A DNA stretch of 64,000 nt from Cellulomonas fimi (GTDB taxonomy: Bacteria > Actinomycetota > Actinomycetes > Actinomycetales > Cellulomonadaceae), in the NCBI RefSeq assembly GCF_028583725.1, contig NZ_CP110680.1, positions 2,542,001-2,606,000 of the forward strand. The letters run 5' to 3'. Below are positions 29,843-43,898 of this stretch, piece after piece (the stretch's first letter is position 1; every line of letters starts with the position of its first letter). Made by a program: the position numbers and the translations under genes. The notes beneath the pieces are model-generated. The model did no database searches. It saw only the letters and a list, made by a program, of their open reading frames with translations, and was not told the origin of the DNA.

Positions 29843-30721
29843 TCACTCCCCCGTCCTCGCGGGGCCGCCGCCCGACGGCCGGCCGCGCCAGCCGCTCACG
29901 GGCAGCCCGAACTTGTGCACCAGCCGCGTCGTGAACGGCGCGAGCGTGAGGCGTGCGAGCCGCACCGGGACGTCGCTGCGGGTGATCTCGACGCGCGCGC
30001 CACGCGGGACGTCGAGCTGGCGCCGCCCGTCGCACGTCACCAGGCCGCGCGCGGACGACCGGTCCAGCACCTCGACCGCGAGGCGGCTGCGCGGACCCAC
30101 CACGAGCGGTCGCGCGAACAGCGCGTGCGCCGAGATGGGCACGAGGATCATGCCGTCGACGTCGGGCCAGACGACGGGCCCGCCCGCGGAGAACGCGTGC
30201 GCGGTCGACCCGGTCGCCGTGGACGCCACCACGCCGTCGCAGCCGAACGACGACAGCGGGTGCCCGTCGACCTCGAGCATCACCTCGAGCATCCGCGACC
30301 GGTCCGCCTTCTCGATCGCGCACTCGTTGAGCGCCCACCCCTCGGTCACCGTGCCGTCCGGGTGCAGTACGCGCACGTCGAGCGTGCCGCGCTCCTCGAC
30401 CTCGAAGTCGCCGGCCGTCAGACGCCGCACCGCCTCGCCCACGTCGTCGCGCTCGGCCTCCGCGAGGAAACCCACGTGCCCGAGGTTCACGCCGAGCACC
30501 GGCACCCCGGTCCCGCGGGTGAGCTCGGCTGCGCGCAGGATCGTCCCGTCACCGCCGAGCACGATCGCGAGGTCGAACGGCGGCAGGTCGTCCGGACCCG
30601 CCTCGTCCGGCGCCAGCACGGGCTCGACGCCGGCTGCCTCCAGCTCGCGGACGGCCTCCTGCGTCGCCGCGACGGCCTCCTCCCGACCGCCGTGCGTCAC
30701 GACGAGCGCTCGTCTGGTCAC
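29843..30721 (-). CDS. nadK: NAD kinase
   Basis: Makes NADP from NAD with ATP or polyphosphate. 292 residues. It has the GGDGT loop (LGGDGTILRAAE, about 56-67), the NE motif in ALNECAIEKADRSRM, and the glycine-rich GCDGVVASTATGSTAHAFSAGGP. It overlaps tlyA by 4 bp (GTGA) and is almost joined to recN. The last 20 residues are a Gly/Pro-rich tail outside the fold. Confidence 0.95.
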   Translation of the reverse strand: MTRRALVVTHGGREEAVAATQEAVRELEAAGVEPVLAPDEAGPDDLPPFDLAIVLGGDGTILRAAELTRGTGVPVLGVNLGHVGFLAEAERDDVGEAVRRLTAGDFEVEERGTLDVRVLHPDGTVTEGWALNECAIEKADRSRMLEVMLEVDGHPLSSFGCDGVVASTATGSTAHAFSAGGPVVWPDVDGMILVPISAHALFARPLVVGPRSRLAVEVLDRSSARGLVTCDGRRQLDVPRGARVEITRSDVPVRLARLTLAPFTTRLVHKFGLPVSGWRGRPSGGGPARTGE

Positions 30722-31572
30722 GCCTCACCTCCGAGCGCCGCGCGCACGCGACGCACCTCGATCCCGTGCCGGACGACGTCGCGCACGGCCTCGTCCAGCG
30801 GCACCCCGTCCGCGTCGGGCGGCGCAGCGCCGACGACGAGCCAGAGGAAGTACTCGACGTTGCCGCTCGGCCCCGGCAGGACGCTGCGCGCGACGGCCCG
30901 CACGCCCAGGCCGGCCGCCTGTGCGGCCGTCGCGACGTCGCGCACCGCCTGCGCCCGCAGCGCGGGGTCCCGCACGACGCCCCCCGACCCCAGCCGCTCG
31001 CGCCCGACCTCGAACTGCGGCTTCACGAGGACCACGAGGTCGGCGCCCGGTGCGGCGACCGCCGCCAGCGCCGGCAGCACGAGCCCGAGCGAGATGAACG
31101 ACAGGTCGGCGACCACGACGCCCGGGGCCGGCACGACGTCGCCCGCCGCGAGCGACCGCACGTTGACGCCCTCGCGCACCTCGACCCGCGTGTCCTCCCG
31201 CAGCGCCGGGACGAGCTGGTCGTGCCCCACGTCGACCGCGACGACACGCCGCGCGCCGCGGCGGAGCAGGACGTCGGTGAACCCGCCGGTGCTGGCCCCC
31301 GCGTCGAGGCACAGCGCGCCGTCGACGCGCGGGCCGTCCGGACCGAGGGCGTCGAGCACGCCTGCGAGCTTGTGGGCCGCGCGTGACGCGTACCCGGGGT
31401 CCGCGGGGTCCACCGCGACGTCGACGTCGTCCTCGTCCGTGACCTGCACCGACGCGCGTGCGACGGCGCGCCCGGCGACGGACACCCGGCCCGCGGCGAT
31501 GAGCTCGCCCGCGTGGCCGCGCGACCGGGCGAGCCCGCGCCGGACGAGCTCGCTGTCGAGGCGTGTCGTCAC
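30718..31572 (-). CDS. tlyA: TlyA-type rRNA 2'-O-methyltransferase
   Basis: Protein of 284 residues: an S4 RNA-binding domain (1-60, LDSELVRRGLARSRGHAGELIAAGRV) and an FtsJ-like methyltransferase. The catalytic K-D-K-E set can be read in YASRAAHKL, VVADLSFIS, VLVKPQFE and GNVEYFLW, and the SAM loop in LDAGASTGGFTDVLL. The mycobacterial enzyme methylates ribose in both 16S and 23S rRNA and sets capreomycin sensitivity. Start is GTG. Confidence 0.93.
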   Translation of the reverse strand: MTTRLDSELVRRGLARSRGHAGELIAAGRVSVAGRAVARASVQVTDEDDVDVAVDPADPGYASRAAHKLAGVLDALGPDGPRVDGALCLDAGASTGGFTDVLLRRGARRVVAVDVGHDQLVPALREDTRVEVREGVNVRSLAAGDVVPAPGVVVADLSFISLGLVLPALAAVAAPGADLVVLVKPQFEVGRERLGSGGVVRDPALRAQAVRDVATAAQAAGLGVRAVARSVLPGPSGNVEYFLWLVVGAAPPDADGVPLDEAVRDVVRHGIEVRRVRAALGGEA

Positions 31573-31578
31573 GGCCCC

Positions 31579-31755
31579 TCAGCCCTCCGCGTCCGCCAGC
31601 CGGTCCTGGAGCGCGCCGTGCACCGCCTCGAACACGGCGACGTGGTCACGCACCGGGGCGTCGTCGAGCTCGGCGAGGCGCGTCAGCGCCTCGTCGACCT
31701 GGGCGTCCCCCGTCGTCGGACCGTCGTGCGGCCCGAGCGCGGACGTCTCGCTCAC
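31579..31755 (-). CDS. Small conserved-context protein, 58 residues
   Basis: Very short gene directly before tlyA. Start GTG at 31755 follows a perfect GAGGAGG ribosome site at 7 bases. The peptide is acidic and soluble (VSETSALGPHDGPTT at the start, LTRLAELDDAPVRDHVAVFE in the middle, ending DRLADAEG). It fits the position of the small gene found before tlyA in M. tuberculosis (Rv1693). Function is unknown. The 211 bp before it (31756-31966) hold no convincing gene. Confidence 0.8.
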   Translation of the reverse strand: MSETSALGPHDGPTTGDAQVDEALTRLAELDDAPVRDHVAVFEAVHGALQDRLADAEG

Positions 31756-31966
31756 CGGTGTACCTCCTCGTGCGCTCCGACTCGTGCGCCCCGACCGTCG
31801 CTCGAGACGGCCCCCACGTCACGACCTGCTCCATGACGACCGCGCCCACGGTACCCGGCGAGGCCCACACCTCGGTCCGACGCACCCACAGGCCGGGCCG
31901 CGTCGTCTCCGGCCGCCGCTCCGTCCCCTCGCCGCAGCTCGGAGATGGACCCGACCGTCCGCCGGC

Positions 31967-33007
31967 TCAGCGCCGCGGTGCGTCGACGCGCAGGTCGGGC
32001 ACCGTCGCCGCGTCGAGCGGACGCCCGGCGTCGACGGCGTCCCACGCCGCGGCACAGGCCGCCCGCACGAGGTCGAGCTGGTCCGCGGGCGACGCGGGCG
32101 ACGTGCGCCCGAGGTCCAGCGCACCGTCGACGACCCGCGCCGCCACGTCCCCGCACGCCCACCACCCGTCGGCGTCCTGGTGCGGGACCGGGTGCGGGTC
32201 GAGCAGCGTCAGCAGGTCGGCCCCGATCAGGTGCGGCCGCTCGGCCGGCACCGCGAGGACGTCGTCGCGCGCCGTGCTCACACCTGTGAGGACGTGCAGC
32301 CCGACGTACCCGCCCGCGCGCGCGCCGCCCAGGTCCGTGTCGAGCCGGTCGCCGATGACGAGCGTCTCGCGCGCCCCGGCCCGCTCGACGGCCATCCGGT
32401 ACATCGTCGGCGACGGCTTGCCCGCGCTGTCCGGGACGACACCGGTCGCGTTGCGCACCGCACCGACCAGCGACCCGTTGCCGGGCGCGAAGCCCCGCGC
32501 CGTCGGCAGGCTGAGGTCCAGGTTCGACGCGACGTGCCACGCGCCCCGCTCGACGGCGTACGCCGCCTCCGCGAGCTGCGCCCAGCCGACGTCCGGCGCG
32601 AACCCCTGGGCGACCGCGGCCGGCTCGTCGTCGGCCGACTCCACGACCACGAAGCCCGCGGCCCGGACCGCCGTCAGCAGCCCCTGCCCGCCGACGACCA
32701 GCACCTTGGCGCCGGGCTGGAGGCGCGTGCGCAGGAGCTGCGCGGCCGCCTGCGCGGCGGTCATCACCTCGCCGGACCGCGTCGGGATGCCGAGCTCGGT
32801 CAGCTGGTCCGCGACCGACTCCGGCTCGCGCGACGCGTTGTTCGTCACGAACACCAGGCGCATCCCCCGCGCGCGCGCCGACGTCAGCCCCTCGGCGGCG
32901 CCGTCGATCGGCTCGTGCCCGCGGTACGCGACGCCGTCGAGGTCGACGAGCGCGAGGTCGAACCTGTCCGCGAGCGGGACGTCCGACCCGACGAGCCCGC
33001 CGCTCAC
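31967..33007 (-). CDS. HAD-IIA family sugar-phosphatase-like hydrolase
   Basis: Phosphatase of the HAD superfamily, type IIA (NagD-like), 346 residues. Motif I is LALVDLDGVAYRG, motif II is FVTNNASREP, motif III is in GKPSPTMYRMA, and motif IV is VIGDRLDTDLGGARAGGY. About 70 residues at the C-terminus are an extension with two Trp and Cys residues (GWWACGDVAARVV). The substrate is unknown; NagD-type enzymes act on nucleotides or sugar phosphates. It overlaps the TPR gene by 4 bp. Confidence 0.88.
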   Translation of the reverse strand: MSGGLVGSDVPLADRFDLALVDLDGVAYRGHEPIDGAAEGLTSARARGMRLVFVTNNASREPESVADQLTELGIPTRSGEVMTAAQAAAQLLRTRLQPGAKVLVVGGQGLLTAVRAAGFVVVESADDEPAAVAQGFAPDVGWAQLAEAAYAVERGAWHVASNLDLSLPTARGFAPGNGSLVGAVRNATGVVPDSAGKPSPTMYRMAVERAGARETLVIGDRLDTDLGGARAGGYVGLHVLTGVSTARDDVLAVPAERPHLIGADLLTLLDPHPVPHQDADGWWACGDVAARVVDGALDLGRTSPASPADQLDLVRAACAAAWDAVDAGRPLDAATVPDLRVDAPRR

Positions 33008-35496
33008 GCGTCCTCCCCCTCGTCGTCCCGCGCCGCCGCCGCGCCCACGCCACCGTCAGCGCCCGCGCCGTCGTCACCCGCGCCGTCGTCAGCGCCCGCG
33101 CCGTCGTCACTCACGCCGTCGTCAGCGCCCACGCCGTCATCAGCACCGCCGGTCGCGGATGCGCCCTCGATCCCCGGGTCAGCCGCGGCGCTCGGCCCGT
33201 CGTCCTCGCCCTCCGCGCCCGTCGCGGACGCGCCGGTCCCGCCGTCGTCCGCACCGTGGTCGAGAGACTGCGCCTCGCCGTCGTCCGCGATCTCACCGGC
33301 GCCGGCATCGGCTGCCGCGTCGTCGAGATCGGCGGAGTCCTCGTCCTCGAGGTCGAAGACGACGACCTCCTCGTCCACCTCCCCTGCGGCCTCGGCGAGC
33401 TCGGCGGCGGAGAACTGCGCGAGCAGCGACGCCGCCTCCTCGGACCGACCCGCGGCCTCGAGCGCCGTGGCGCGTGCCTGCGCCACCCGCACGCCGAGCA
33501 CCCCGGACTGCTGCTGGACGGCGGGGCTCGACAGCACCGCGACGGCGGCCTCGGTCTGCCCGAGGTCCCGCCGCGCGCCCGACACGACGATCGCGAGCTC
33601 GACCCGCGCGGTGGCGTCGAGCGTCTCCGCCTCCGGCTCGTTGGCCAGCGCGATGGCCCTCTCCGGGCGTCCCAGCCCACGTTCGCAGTCGGCCATGATC
33701 GGCAGGTGCTCCGAGGAGCCGTTGAGCCGACGCACGGTGCGCAGCTCACGCAGCGCCTCGGCGAAGCGACCCGTCCGGTACGCGGCGAGCCCCGCGGCCT
33801 CACGCACGACGTCGATCCGACCGGCGCGTCGCACCGCCGCCTGGGCGTGCTCGTACGCGAGCTCCGGGTCGGTGTCGAGGAGCAGCCCCACGACGACGAG
33901 GTGCCGGCCGACGCGCTCGGCGTTGTCCTTGGTCAGCGACCGCAGCCGCGCCCGCACCGACCGGTCGAGGTCGCTGAACACCACGTCGTCCGGGAGCGGC
34001 GGGGCCGGCACACGCTCGTCCTGCGCCGGCCGCGTCGCCCGCTGCTCACCGTCCCGGACGTCGTCGCGTCCTCGCGCCGGCCCGCCGGGCCGACGGCTGT
34101 CGCTCCCAGGACCCGCCGCGCCACGCCGGGGTGCACCGCTCTGCGACCAGCCCCCACCGGCGCGGCCACCCGACCGCTCACCGTGGCGGCCTCCAGCACG
34201 ATCCCCCGAGTACCCACCGTCCCGCTCACCAGAACGCCCCTGCGAGTACCCCGCAGCCCGCTCACCAGAACGACCGGCGAACCCGCCGGCCCGCTCGTCC
34301 GAGCGACGCGGCGCGTCGTCACGGGTGCGGTCACCGGAGCGGCGCGGCGCCTCGTCACGGGTGTGCGGCGTCTCGTCACGGGTGTGGTCACCGGAGCGAC
34401 GGCTCGCACCGCCGGGACGTTCGCCGGACCGGCCCGCCCAGCTCCCGCCGGCACGCTCGCCGGAACGACCTGAGTACCCCCCAGCCCGCTCTCCCGGACG
34501 CTCACCGGCGACCCGGGGCCGCCCCGGTGCACCGGACCGAGGACCGCCGCCGGCCCGATCACCCGCGCCGCGGCCACCGCCGAATTCGGCCGCGTCATCG
34601 CGGGAGTACGGACGGCGCTCGCGTCCCTCCGGACCGCCACCGCTCCACGCGCTGCGCTCACGACCGCTGTCGGGCCGACCGCCACGCCGGTCGCGCGCAC
34701 CACGATCCGTGTCGCCACCGCGGACTCCACCAGCGCGATCCGGACGACGGTCGTCACGCCGGTCGCCGGCCGGACCCCGCCGATCGTCACCGCGCCGCTC
34801 GGAGCCCCCGCCGTATCCCGCACGAGAGCCGCCGCCGAGGTACGCGCCACCCGATCCCTCGCCGGAAGACCCACCACGTGCGCCACCACCGGAGTAGGCG
34901 CCACGCGAACCCGAGCCGGAGGACCCACCACGTGCGCCACCACCGGCGTAGCCTGCGCGCGAGCTCCCGCCCGAGTACCCGCCGCGCGAGCCACCGCCGG
35001 AGTACCCGCCACGCGACCCCTGGCCCGAGTACCCACCACCCGAGCCGCCACCGGAGTAGTCGCCACGCGATCGGTCACCCGAGTGCCCACCACGCGAACC
35101 GTCGCGCGAGTCGCCACGGCCGGGGCCCGCAGCCCGCCGCGAGTCGTCGCCAGGCCGCCCCTGACGTGTGCTCGAGCTGCGCGATCCGCTGCCGGCGAAC
35201 CCGCCGGACCGGTCCGGGCGGTCGTCGAACGACCGCGGGGCCGACCGCTGGCCGCCACGCGAACGCCCTGCGCCGTCACCGGACCAGGAGCCACCCGACG
35301 CGCGACCTGGACGCTCACCGCGTCCGCGCTCGTCGCCTGACGCACGTCCCGACCCGGTCTGTCCGCGGTAGCCACTGGTGCGGCGGTCACCCGAACCGCC
35401 GGACGCCGAGCTCGACCGCCCGCTCCCCGAGGTCTGCTGACCTTCGCGTGACGGTCCTCGACGCTCAGGCTGAGCGGACCGGTGATCGCTGTTCAT
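33004..35496 (-). CDS. TPR protein with giant Arg/Gly-rich disordered region and acidic tail
   Basis: Protein of 830 residues with three zones. Residues 1-500 are low complexity, rich in Arg, Gly, Ser, Asp, with many RGG and YSGG units; 145-230 is an almost regular YSGGGSRGG array and 335-445 a second array built on GRSGERAGG. Residues 505-700 form helical TPR-like repeats (ALRELRTVRRLNGSS, then GRPERAIALANEP). Residues 705-830 are strongly acidic with ADDG repeats. Only one lysine (523) is present in the whole protein. The TPR part matches the tetratricopeptide protein found here in mycobacteria (Rv1691), but the RGG part is far longer. RGG regions usually bind RNA and can phase-separate; that role is inferred. 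It is the first gene after the rRNA operon terminator and starts behind GAGGAGAG. Confidence 0.85.
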   Translation of the reverse strand: MNSDHRSAQPERRGPSREGQQTSGSGRSSSASGGSGDRRTSGYRGQTGSGRASGDERGRGERPGRASGGSWSGDGAGRSRGGQRSAPRSFDDRPDRSGGFAGSGSRSSSTRQGRPGDDSRRAAGPGRGDSRDGSRGGHSGDRSRGDYSGGGSGGGYSGQGSRGGYSGGGSRGGYSGGSSRAGYAGGGARGGSSGSGSRGAYSGGGARGGSSGEGSGGAYLGGGSRAGYGGGSERRGDDRRGPAGDRRDDRRPDRAGGVRGGDTDRGARDRRGGRPDSGRERSAWSGGGPEGRERRPYSRDDAAEFGGGRGAGDRAGGGPRSGAPGRPRVAGERPGERAGGYSGRSGERAGGSWAGRSGERPGGASRRSGDHTRDETPHTRDEAPRRSGDRTRDDAPRRSDERAGGFAGRSGERAAGYSQGRSGERDGGYSGDRAGGRHGERSGGRAGGGWSQSGAPRRGAAGPGSDSRRPGGPARGRDDVRDGEQRATRPAQDERVPAPPLPDDVVFSDLDRSVRARLRSLTKDNAERVGRHLVVVGLLLDTDPELAYEHAQAAVRRAGRIDVVREAAGLAAYRTGRFAEALRELRTVRRLNGSSEHLPIMADCERGLGRPERAIALANEPEAETLDATARVELAIVVSGARRDLGQTEAAVAVLSSPAVQQQSGVLGVRVAQARATALEAAGRSEEAASLLAQFSAAELAEAAGEVDEEVVVFDLEDEDSADLDDAAADAGAGEIADDGEAQSLDHGADDGGTGASATGAEGEDDGPSAAADPGIEGASATGGADDGVGADDGVSDDGAGADDGAGDDGAGADGGVGAAAARDDEGEDA

Positions 35497-35692
35497 GTAT
35501 GGCTCTCTCCTCGTCGCACACGACCGCACCATGGTCTCATCCCGCACCCCGTCGTCTCTTCCTGGACCGGCGGAGCACCACGACGCCTCGATCACATCGG
35601 TGCGCACGCGGCCACGGTGCGGCAGCCAGCCCACACGACGTCGACACAACACGTCGACGAGAGATCCGACACGAGCCAAAACTCCCGAGAAA

Positions 35693-35730
35693 CAGAAAGA
35701 GCCACCCCGGTGATGGGGTGGCTCTTTCTG
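35693..35730 (-). terminator. rRNA operon terminator
   Basis: A 16-bp perfect stem (35693-35708 with 35715-35730, AGAAAGAGCCACCCC side) with a 6-base loop is followed on the minus strand by a U-rich run ending in TTTCTGTTTCTC. It sits directly behind 5S rRNA and is the only classic U-tract terminator I see in the window. Confidence 0.9.
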
Positions 35731-35735
35731 AATGG

Positions 35736-35855
35736 TGTCCGGCGGCGTCCTACTCTCCCACACCCTGGCGAGTGCAGTACCATCGGCGCTGAAGGGCTTA
35801 GCTTCCGGGTTCGGAATGGGACCGGGCGTTTCCCCTTCGCTATGACCGCCGTAAC
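35736..35855 (-). rRNA. rrf: 5S ribosomal RNA
   Basis: Minus-strand 5S gene. It begins near GTTACGGCGGTCATAGCG and ends with the complementary GACGCCGCCGGACACC; CCCGGTCCCATTCCGAACCC, conserved in all 5S RNAs, lies within. Ends are accurate to a few bases. Confidence 0.95.
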
Positions 35856-35925
35856 GTTGTCGAGTTGTCAAACGGGTTCCCGTTCGTCTCTCGGGAACCG
35901 CACAGTGGACGCGTAGCAATGAATG

Positions 35926-40978
<5,053 letters not shown>

Positions 40979-41174
40979 ATGTCTACATGGCACCCACCCA
41001 CCAAAGCAGGCAGGCAACCGACACACGAAACAGCCCCGAAGGGCCAATCAGATTCGGCTGTCAAAAGAAGACCCGATCCACGGGGGTGGACGAGCCTCCT
41101 CAATCTCAACCAAGACCCACCACACGAAACCGCGCGATGGACCATCTTGGCATCGACTACTTGGCACACTGTTG

Positions 41175-41183
41175 AGTTCTCAA
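41175..41183 (-). promoter_or_regulatory. Antitermination-type box in the 16S leader
   Basis: On the minus strand CCTTGAGAACTCAACAGTG lies about 200 bp before 16S, sharing TTGAGAACT and ACAGTG with the box before 23S. It probably loads an antitermination complex. The rest of 40979-41243 is untranslated leader. Confidence 0.65.
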
Positions 41184-41243
41184 GGAACAGACGCGCATCT
41201 GCTCGAGCCTTTCGGCTCTTCGTCAGAGGCTTTGTCGTTCTCC

Positions 41244-41249
41244 ATCTTA
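41244..41249 (-). promoter_or_regulatory. Possible second rrn promoter (-10)
   Basis: TAAGAT on the minus strand is a near-ideal -10, about 265 bp before 16S. No good -35 lies 16-18 bp upstream, so it may be weak or depend on an activator such as CarD/RbpA. Confidence 0.45.
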
Positions 41250-41430
41250 CCGGACCTTCTCGCCGTCCCCGTCCACCCTCGCGGGCATCCGGTGGCGGGC
41301 GCAGGCCCATCCCGAACTGCGCTGCAGGCGCACTGAGCTCCTGCGGTTCTGTTCGGGGGCGGCCACCCGCGGGACCAGCCACCGGGATCGTTCCTCGGTG
41401 TCCGTTCCTCCCTGCCGGGCGACATCGAGA

Positions 41431-41460
41431 ACATTACGCGGGCCCTGGCGCAGGAGGCAA
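41431..41460 (-). promoter_or_regulatory. rrn promoter P1
   Basis: On the minus strand TTGCCT (41460-41455), an 18-bp spacer and TAATGT (41436-41431) form a sigma-A-type promoter about 450 bp before 16S. A short palindrome, CCCCGTCGTGACGGGG (41477-41492), lies just upstream of it. Confidence 0.6.
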
Positions 41461-41704
41461 ATCCGGGTCCGGTGACCCCCGTCACGACGGGGTCCGGGCG
41501 GCGCGCCACGGCGTCGTGCACCGTCCTGACCTGCAGGGACGTCGTGCGAGCCGGGGTCCCTGCGGGTTGCACGGATCGGCTCCCTGGCCTCGCGGCACCG
41601 GTCCCTCGCCCGGCATGTCCGGTACGTCGTGCACCCGACCCGCAGTTCGGACCGGGAGTGCCCGTCGGCGCGCGCGCAGTCCGCTCGCCGAGGCCGGCCC
41701 GGAC
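41461..41704. other. Non-coding gap between rrn P1 and the tyrS terminator
   Basis: Apart from the palindrome at 41477-41492 I see no gene, RNA or repeat here. It may carry upstream promoter (UP-like) elements, but the composition is ordinary. Confidence 0.5.
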
Positions 41705-41746
41705 GACGGATGCCCGGCCCCCTGGTGAGGGGACCGGGCATCCGTC
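41705..41746 (-). terminator. tyrS terminator hairpin
   Basis: A 13-bp stem (41705-41717 with 41734-41746, GACGGATGCCCGG side) plus an inner CCCCT/AGGGG stem follows the tyrS stop codon by 11 bp. No U-tract. Confidence 0.7.
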
Positions 41747-41757
41747 GGGTGGTGGCG

Positions 41758-43020
41758 TCAGGCGTGGGTGTCCACGACCGCGAGCGTGCGCCTGCCCCGT
41801 CGCAGGACCGCCCACCGGCCGTGGAGCAGGTCCTCGGGGCGCAGGACCGCGTCCTCGGCCTCGACGCGGACGTTGTTGACCGAGGCGCCGCCCTCGCCGA
41901 TCGCACGACGAGCCGCCGCCTTCGACGCGACGATCCCGGAGGCGGCGAGCACGTCGACCACGGGGTCGCCCGCGCGGCCGGCCGCCGTCGGGAGCTCGGC
42001 GACGGCCGCCGCGAGAGTCGCCTCGTCGAGGTCCGCGAGCGAGCCACGCCCGAACAGCGCCTGGCTCGCCTCGACGACCTTGTCGGCGGCCGCCGACCCG
42101 TGCACGAGCGACGTCACGTCGTGGGCCAGCGCGCGCTGCGCCTCGCGGGCCGCCGGGCGCTGGGCCACCGCGTCCGCGAGCTCCTCGATCTGCTCGCGCG
42201 AGCGGAACGTGAAGATCTTCAGGTAGCTCACGACGTCCGCGTCGTCGGCGTTGAGCCAGAACTGGTAGAAGGCGTACGGGGTCGTGAGCTCGGGGTCGAG
42301 CCACACCGTCCCGGCCTCCGTCTTGCCGAACTTGGTGCCGTCGGCCTTGGTCACCAGCGGTGTGGTGAGCGCGTGGACCGCGGTCCCCTCGACCTTGCGG
42401 ATGAGCTCGACGCCCGACAGCAGGTTGCCCCACTGGTCGCTGCCGCCCGTCTGGAGCGTGACGCCGTGCCGCCGGTGCAGCTCGAGGAAGTCCATGCCCT
42501 GCAGGATCTGGTAGCTGAACTCGGTGAAGCTGATGCCCTGGTCGCTGTTCAGCCGGCGGGCGACGGTGTCCTTGGCGAGCATGGTGCCGAGCCGGAAGTG
42601 CTTGCCGACGTCCCGCAGGAAGTCGATCGCGGACAGCGGCTCCGTCCAGTCGAGGTTGTTCACCATCGTCGCCGCGGCGGGGCCGTCGAAGCGGAGCAGC
42701 GGCTCGATCTGGCGGCGGATCCGCTCGACCCAGCCGGCGACGACGTCGCGCGAGTTCAGGGTGCGCTCCCCCGTCATCTTCGGGTCGCCGATGAGGCCCG
42801 TCGCACCGCCGACGAGCGCGAGCGGGCGGTGCCCGGCGTCCTGGAGGCGCCGCACGGTGAGGATCTGGACCAGGTTGCCGATGTGCAGGCTCGGCGCCGT
42901 CGGGTCGAAGCCGCAGTACAGCGTCACCTGGCCGTCGGAGAGGGCGGTGCGGAGCGCGTCGGCGTCGGTCGTCTGGGCGACGAGCCCGCGCCACGCGAGC
43001 TCGTCGAGGATGTCGGTCAC
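41758..43020 (-). CDS. tyrS: Tyrosyl-tRNA synthetase
   Basis: Charges tRNA-Tyr. 420 residues, bacterial TyrRS type. The HIGH-class motif is HIGN (46-49), the KMSKS-class motif is KFGKT (230-234), both normal TyrRS forms; [13 protein letters not shown] (191-203) binds tyrosine. The C-terminal 65 residues form the S4 RNA-binding domain ([20 protein letters not shown]). The GTG start follows AGGAGAA. The 100-bp gap before it has two copies of GCCCACGAAGG but no T-box features. Confidence 0.96.
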   Translation of the reverse strand: MTDILDELAWRGLVAQTTDADALRTALSDGQVTLYCGFDPTAPSLHIGNLVQILTVRRLQDAGHRPLALVGGATGLIGDPKMTGERTLNSRDVVAGWVERIRRQIEPLLRFDGPAAATMVNNLDWTEPLSAIDFLRDVGKHFRLGTMLAKDTVARRLNSDQGISFTEFSYQILQGMDFLELHRRHGVTLQTGGSDQWGNLLSGVELIRKVEGTAVHALTTPLVTKADGTKFGKTEAGTVWLDPELTTPYAFYQFWLNADDADVVSYLKIFTFRSREQIEELADAVAQRPAAREAQRALAHDVTSLVHGSAAADKVVEASQALFGRGSLADLDEATLAAAVAELPTAAGRAGDPVVDVLAASGIVASKAAARRAIGEGGASVNNVRVEAEDAVLRPEDLLHGRWAVLRRGRRTLAVVDTHA

Positions 43021-43120
43021 GAGGGTTCTCCTGCGAAGGTCGGGGCAGCCGCGGTCGCGGCGCCCACGAAGGACGGGGTGCCCACGAAGGGCGGGGGGCA
43101 CGGGGCCGACGTCGTCGTCC

Positions 43121-43822
43121 TCACGGGACGTCTACCGACGCCGGCCGCCGATACGCGGGCCGGTACGCCGACACGGTGCGCTCCCCCGTCAGCCAGTAGC
43201 GCCACGAGAACTGCACGTCGCCGCCCGCTCCGGAGACACCGACGCGCGGGCCGGACGCGTGGGCCGACAGCAGCGGGCCGGCGTGCCGGTGCAGCACCGT
43301 CGCACCGCCGGCCTCGGTGAGGTCCGCACCGTTCGCGCGCAGGTCGAGGCCGAGACACACGGCGAGCCGCGCCGGACCGCGGGCGAGCTGCCGCCGGGAG
43401 TCGACGACGCCGACCTGCTCGCGCCGCCGCCAGGCGAGGTCCTCGCCCTCGACGACCTCGCCCGCACGCAGCAGGACGGCTGACGGGCTGCCGGTCGGCT
43501 GCGCGACGACGTTGAGGCAGTGGTGCAGGCCGAGGTGGCGGTAGACGTACAGACGGCCGGGCTCGGCGAACATCACCGCGTTGCGCGAGGTGCGGCCGCG
43601 GTAGGCGTGCGAGCCCGGGTCGTCGGCGCCGCCGTAGGCCTCGACCTCGGTGATCCGGACCGTCACGTCGCCCTCGTCCGACCGGGACGTCAGGTAGGAG
43701 CCGAGGAGGTCGCGCGCCACGACGTGCACGTCGCGGCTGTACCAGACACGCGCGGGCACGGCGACGACCGCGCGCGGGTCGGCCGCGTCCGGGGTCGTCG
43801 GTGCGTCGCTCGGCAGGGTCAC
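43121..43822 (-). CDS. mpg: 3-methyladenine DNA glycosylase (AAG/Mpg family)
   Basis: Base-excision repair enzyme that removes alkylated purines, 233 residues from the GTG at 43822. The catalytic region [29 protein letters not shown] is complete, followed by [18 protein letters not shown] and [13 protein letters not shown] longer frame starts 141 bp upstream, but those residues are not family-like and overlap the neighbour. It is next to tyrS as in M. tuberculosis (Rv1688). Confidence 0.9.
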   Translation of the reverse strand: MTLPSDAPTTPDAADPRAVVAVPARVWYSRDVHVVARDLLGSYLTSRSDEGDVTVRITEVEAYGGADDPGSHAYRGRTSRNAVMFAEPGRLYVYRHLGLHHCLNVVAQPTGSPSAVLLRAGEVVEGEDLAWRRREQVGVVDSRRQLARGPARLAVCLGLDLRANGADLTEAGGATVLHRHAGPLLSAHASGPRVGVSGAGGDVQFSWRYWLTGERTVSAYRPAYRRPASVDVP

Positions 43823-43898
43823 GCGCTCATCCTGCCGCACGACCGGCGCGGGCGGATCGCCGATCCGGTGCGCGGACCGTGCCGGCGGGGCGTCGGTG

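Noticed and set aside
31756..31966. An extra minus-strand gene between the HAD and 58-residue genes (frame to 31885)
   Set aside because: The frame has no ribosome site, runs on into the wrong frame of the 58-residue gene, and shows no recognisable motif.
29549..34897. Plus-strand open frame of 1782 codons over recN, nadK, tlyA and the TPR gene
   Set aside because: Antisense shadow. The motif-bearing proteins are all on the minus strand; the Pro/Arg repeats mirror the Gly/Arg repeats of the TPR protein.
43021..43120. T-box riboswitch before tyrS
   Set aside because: The gap is only 100 bp and lacks the T-box core and a terminator pair; it holds just two copies of GCCCACGAAGG.
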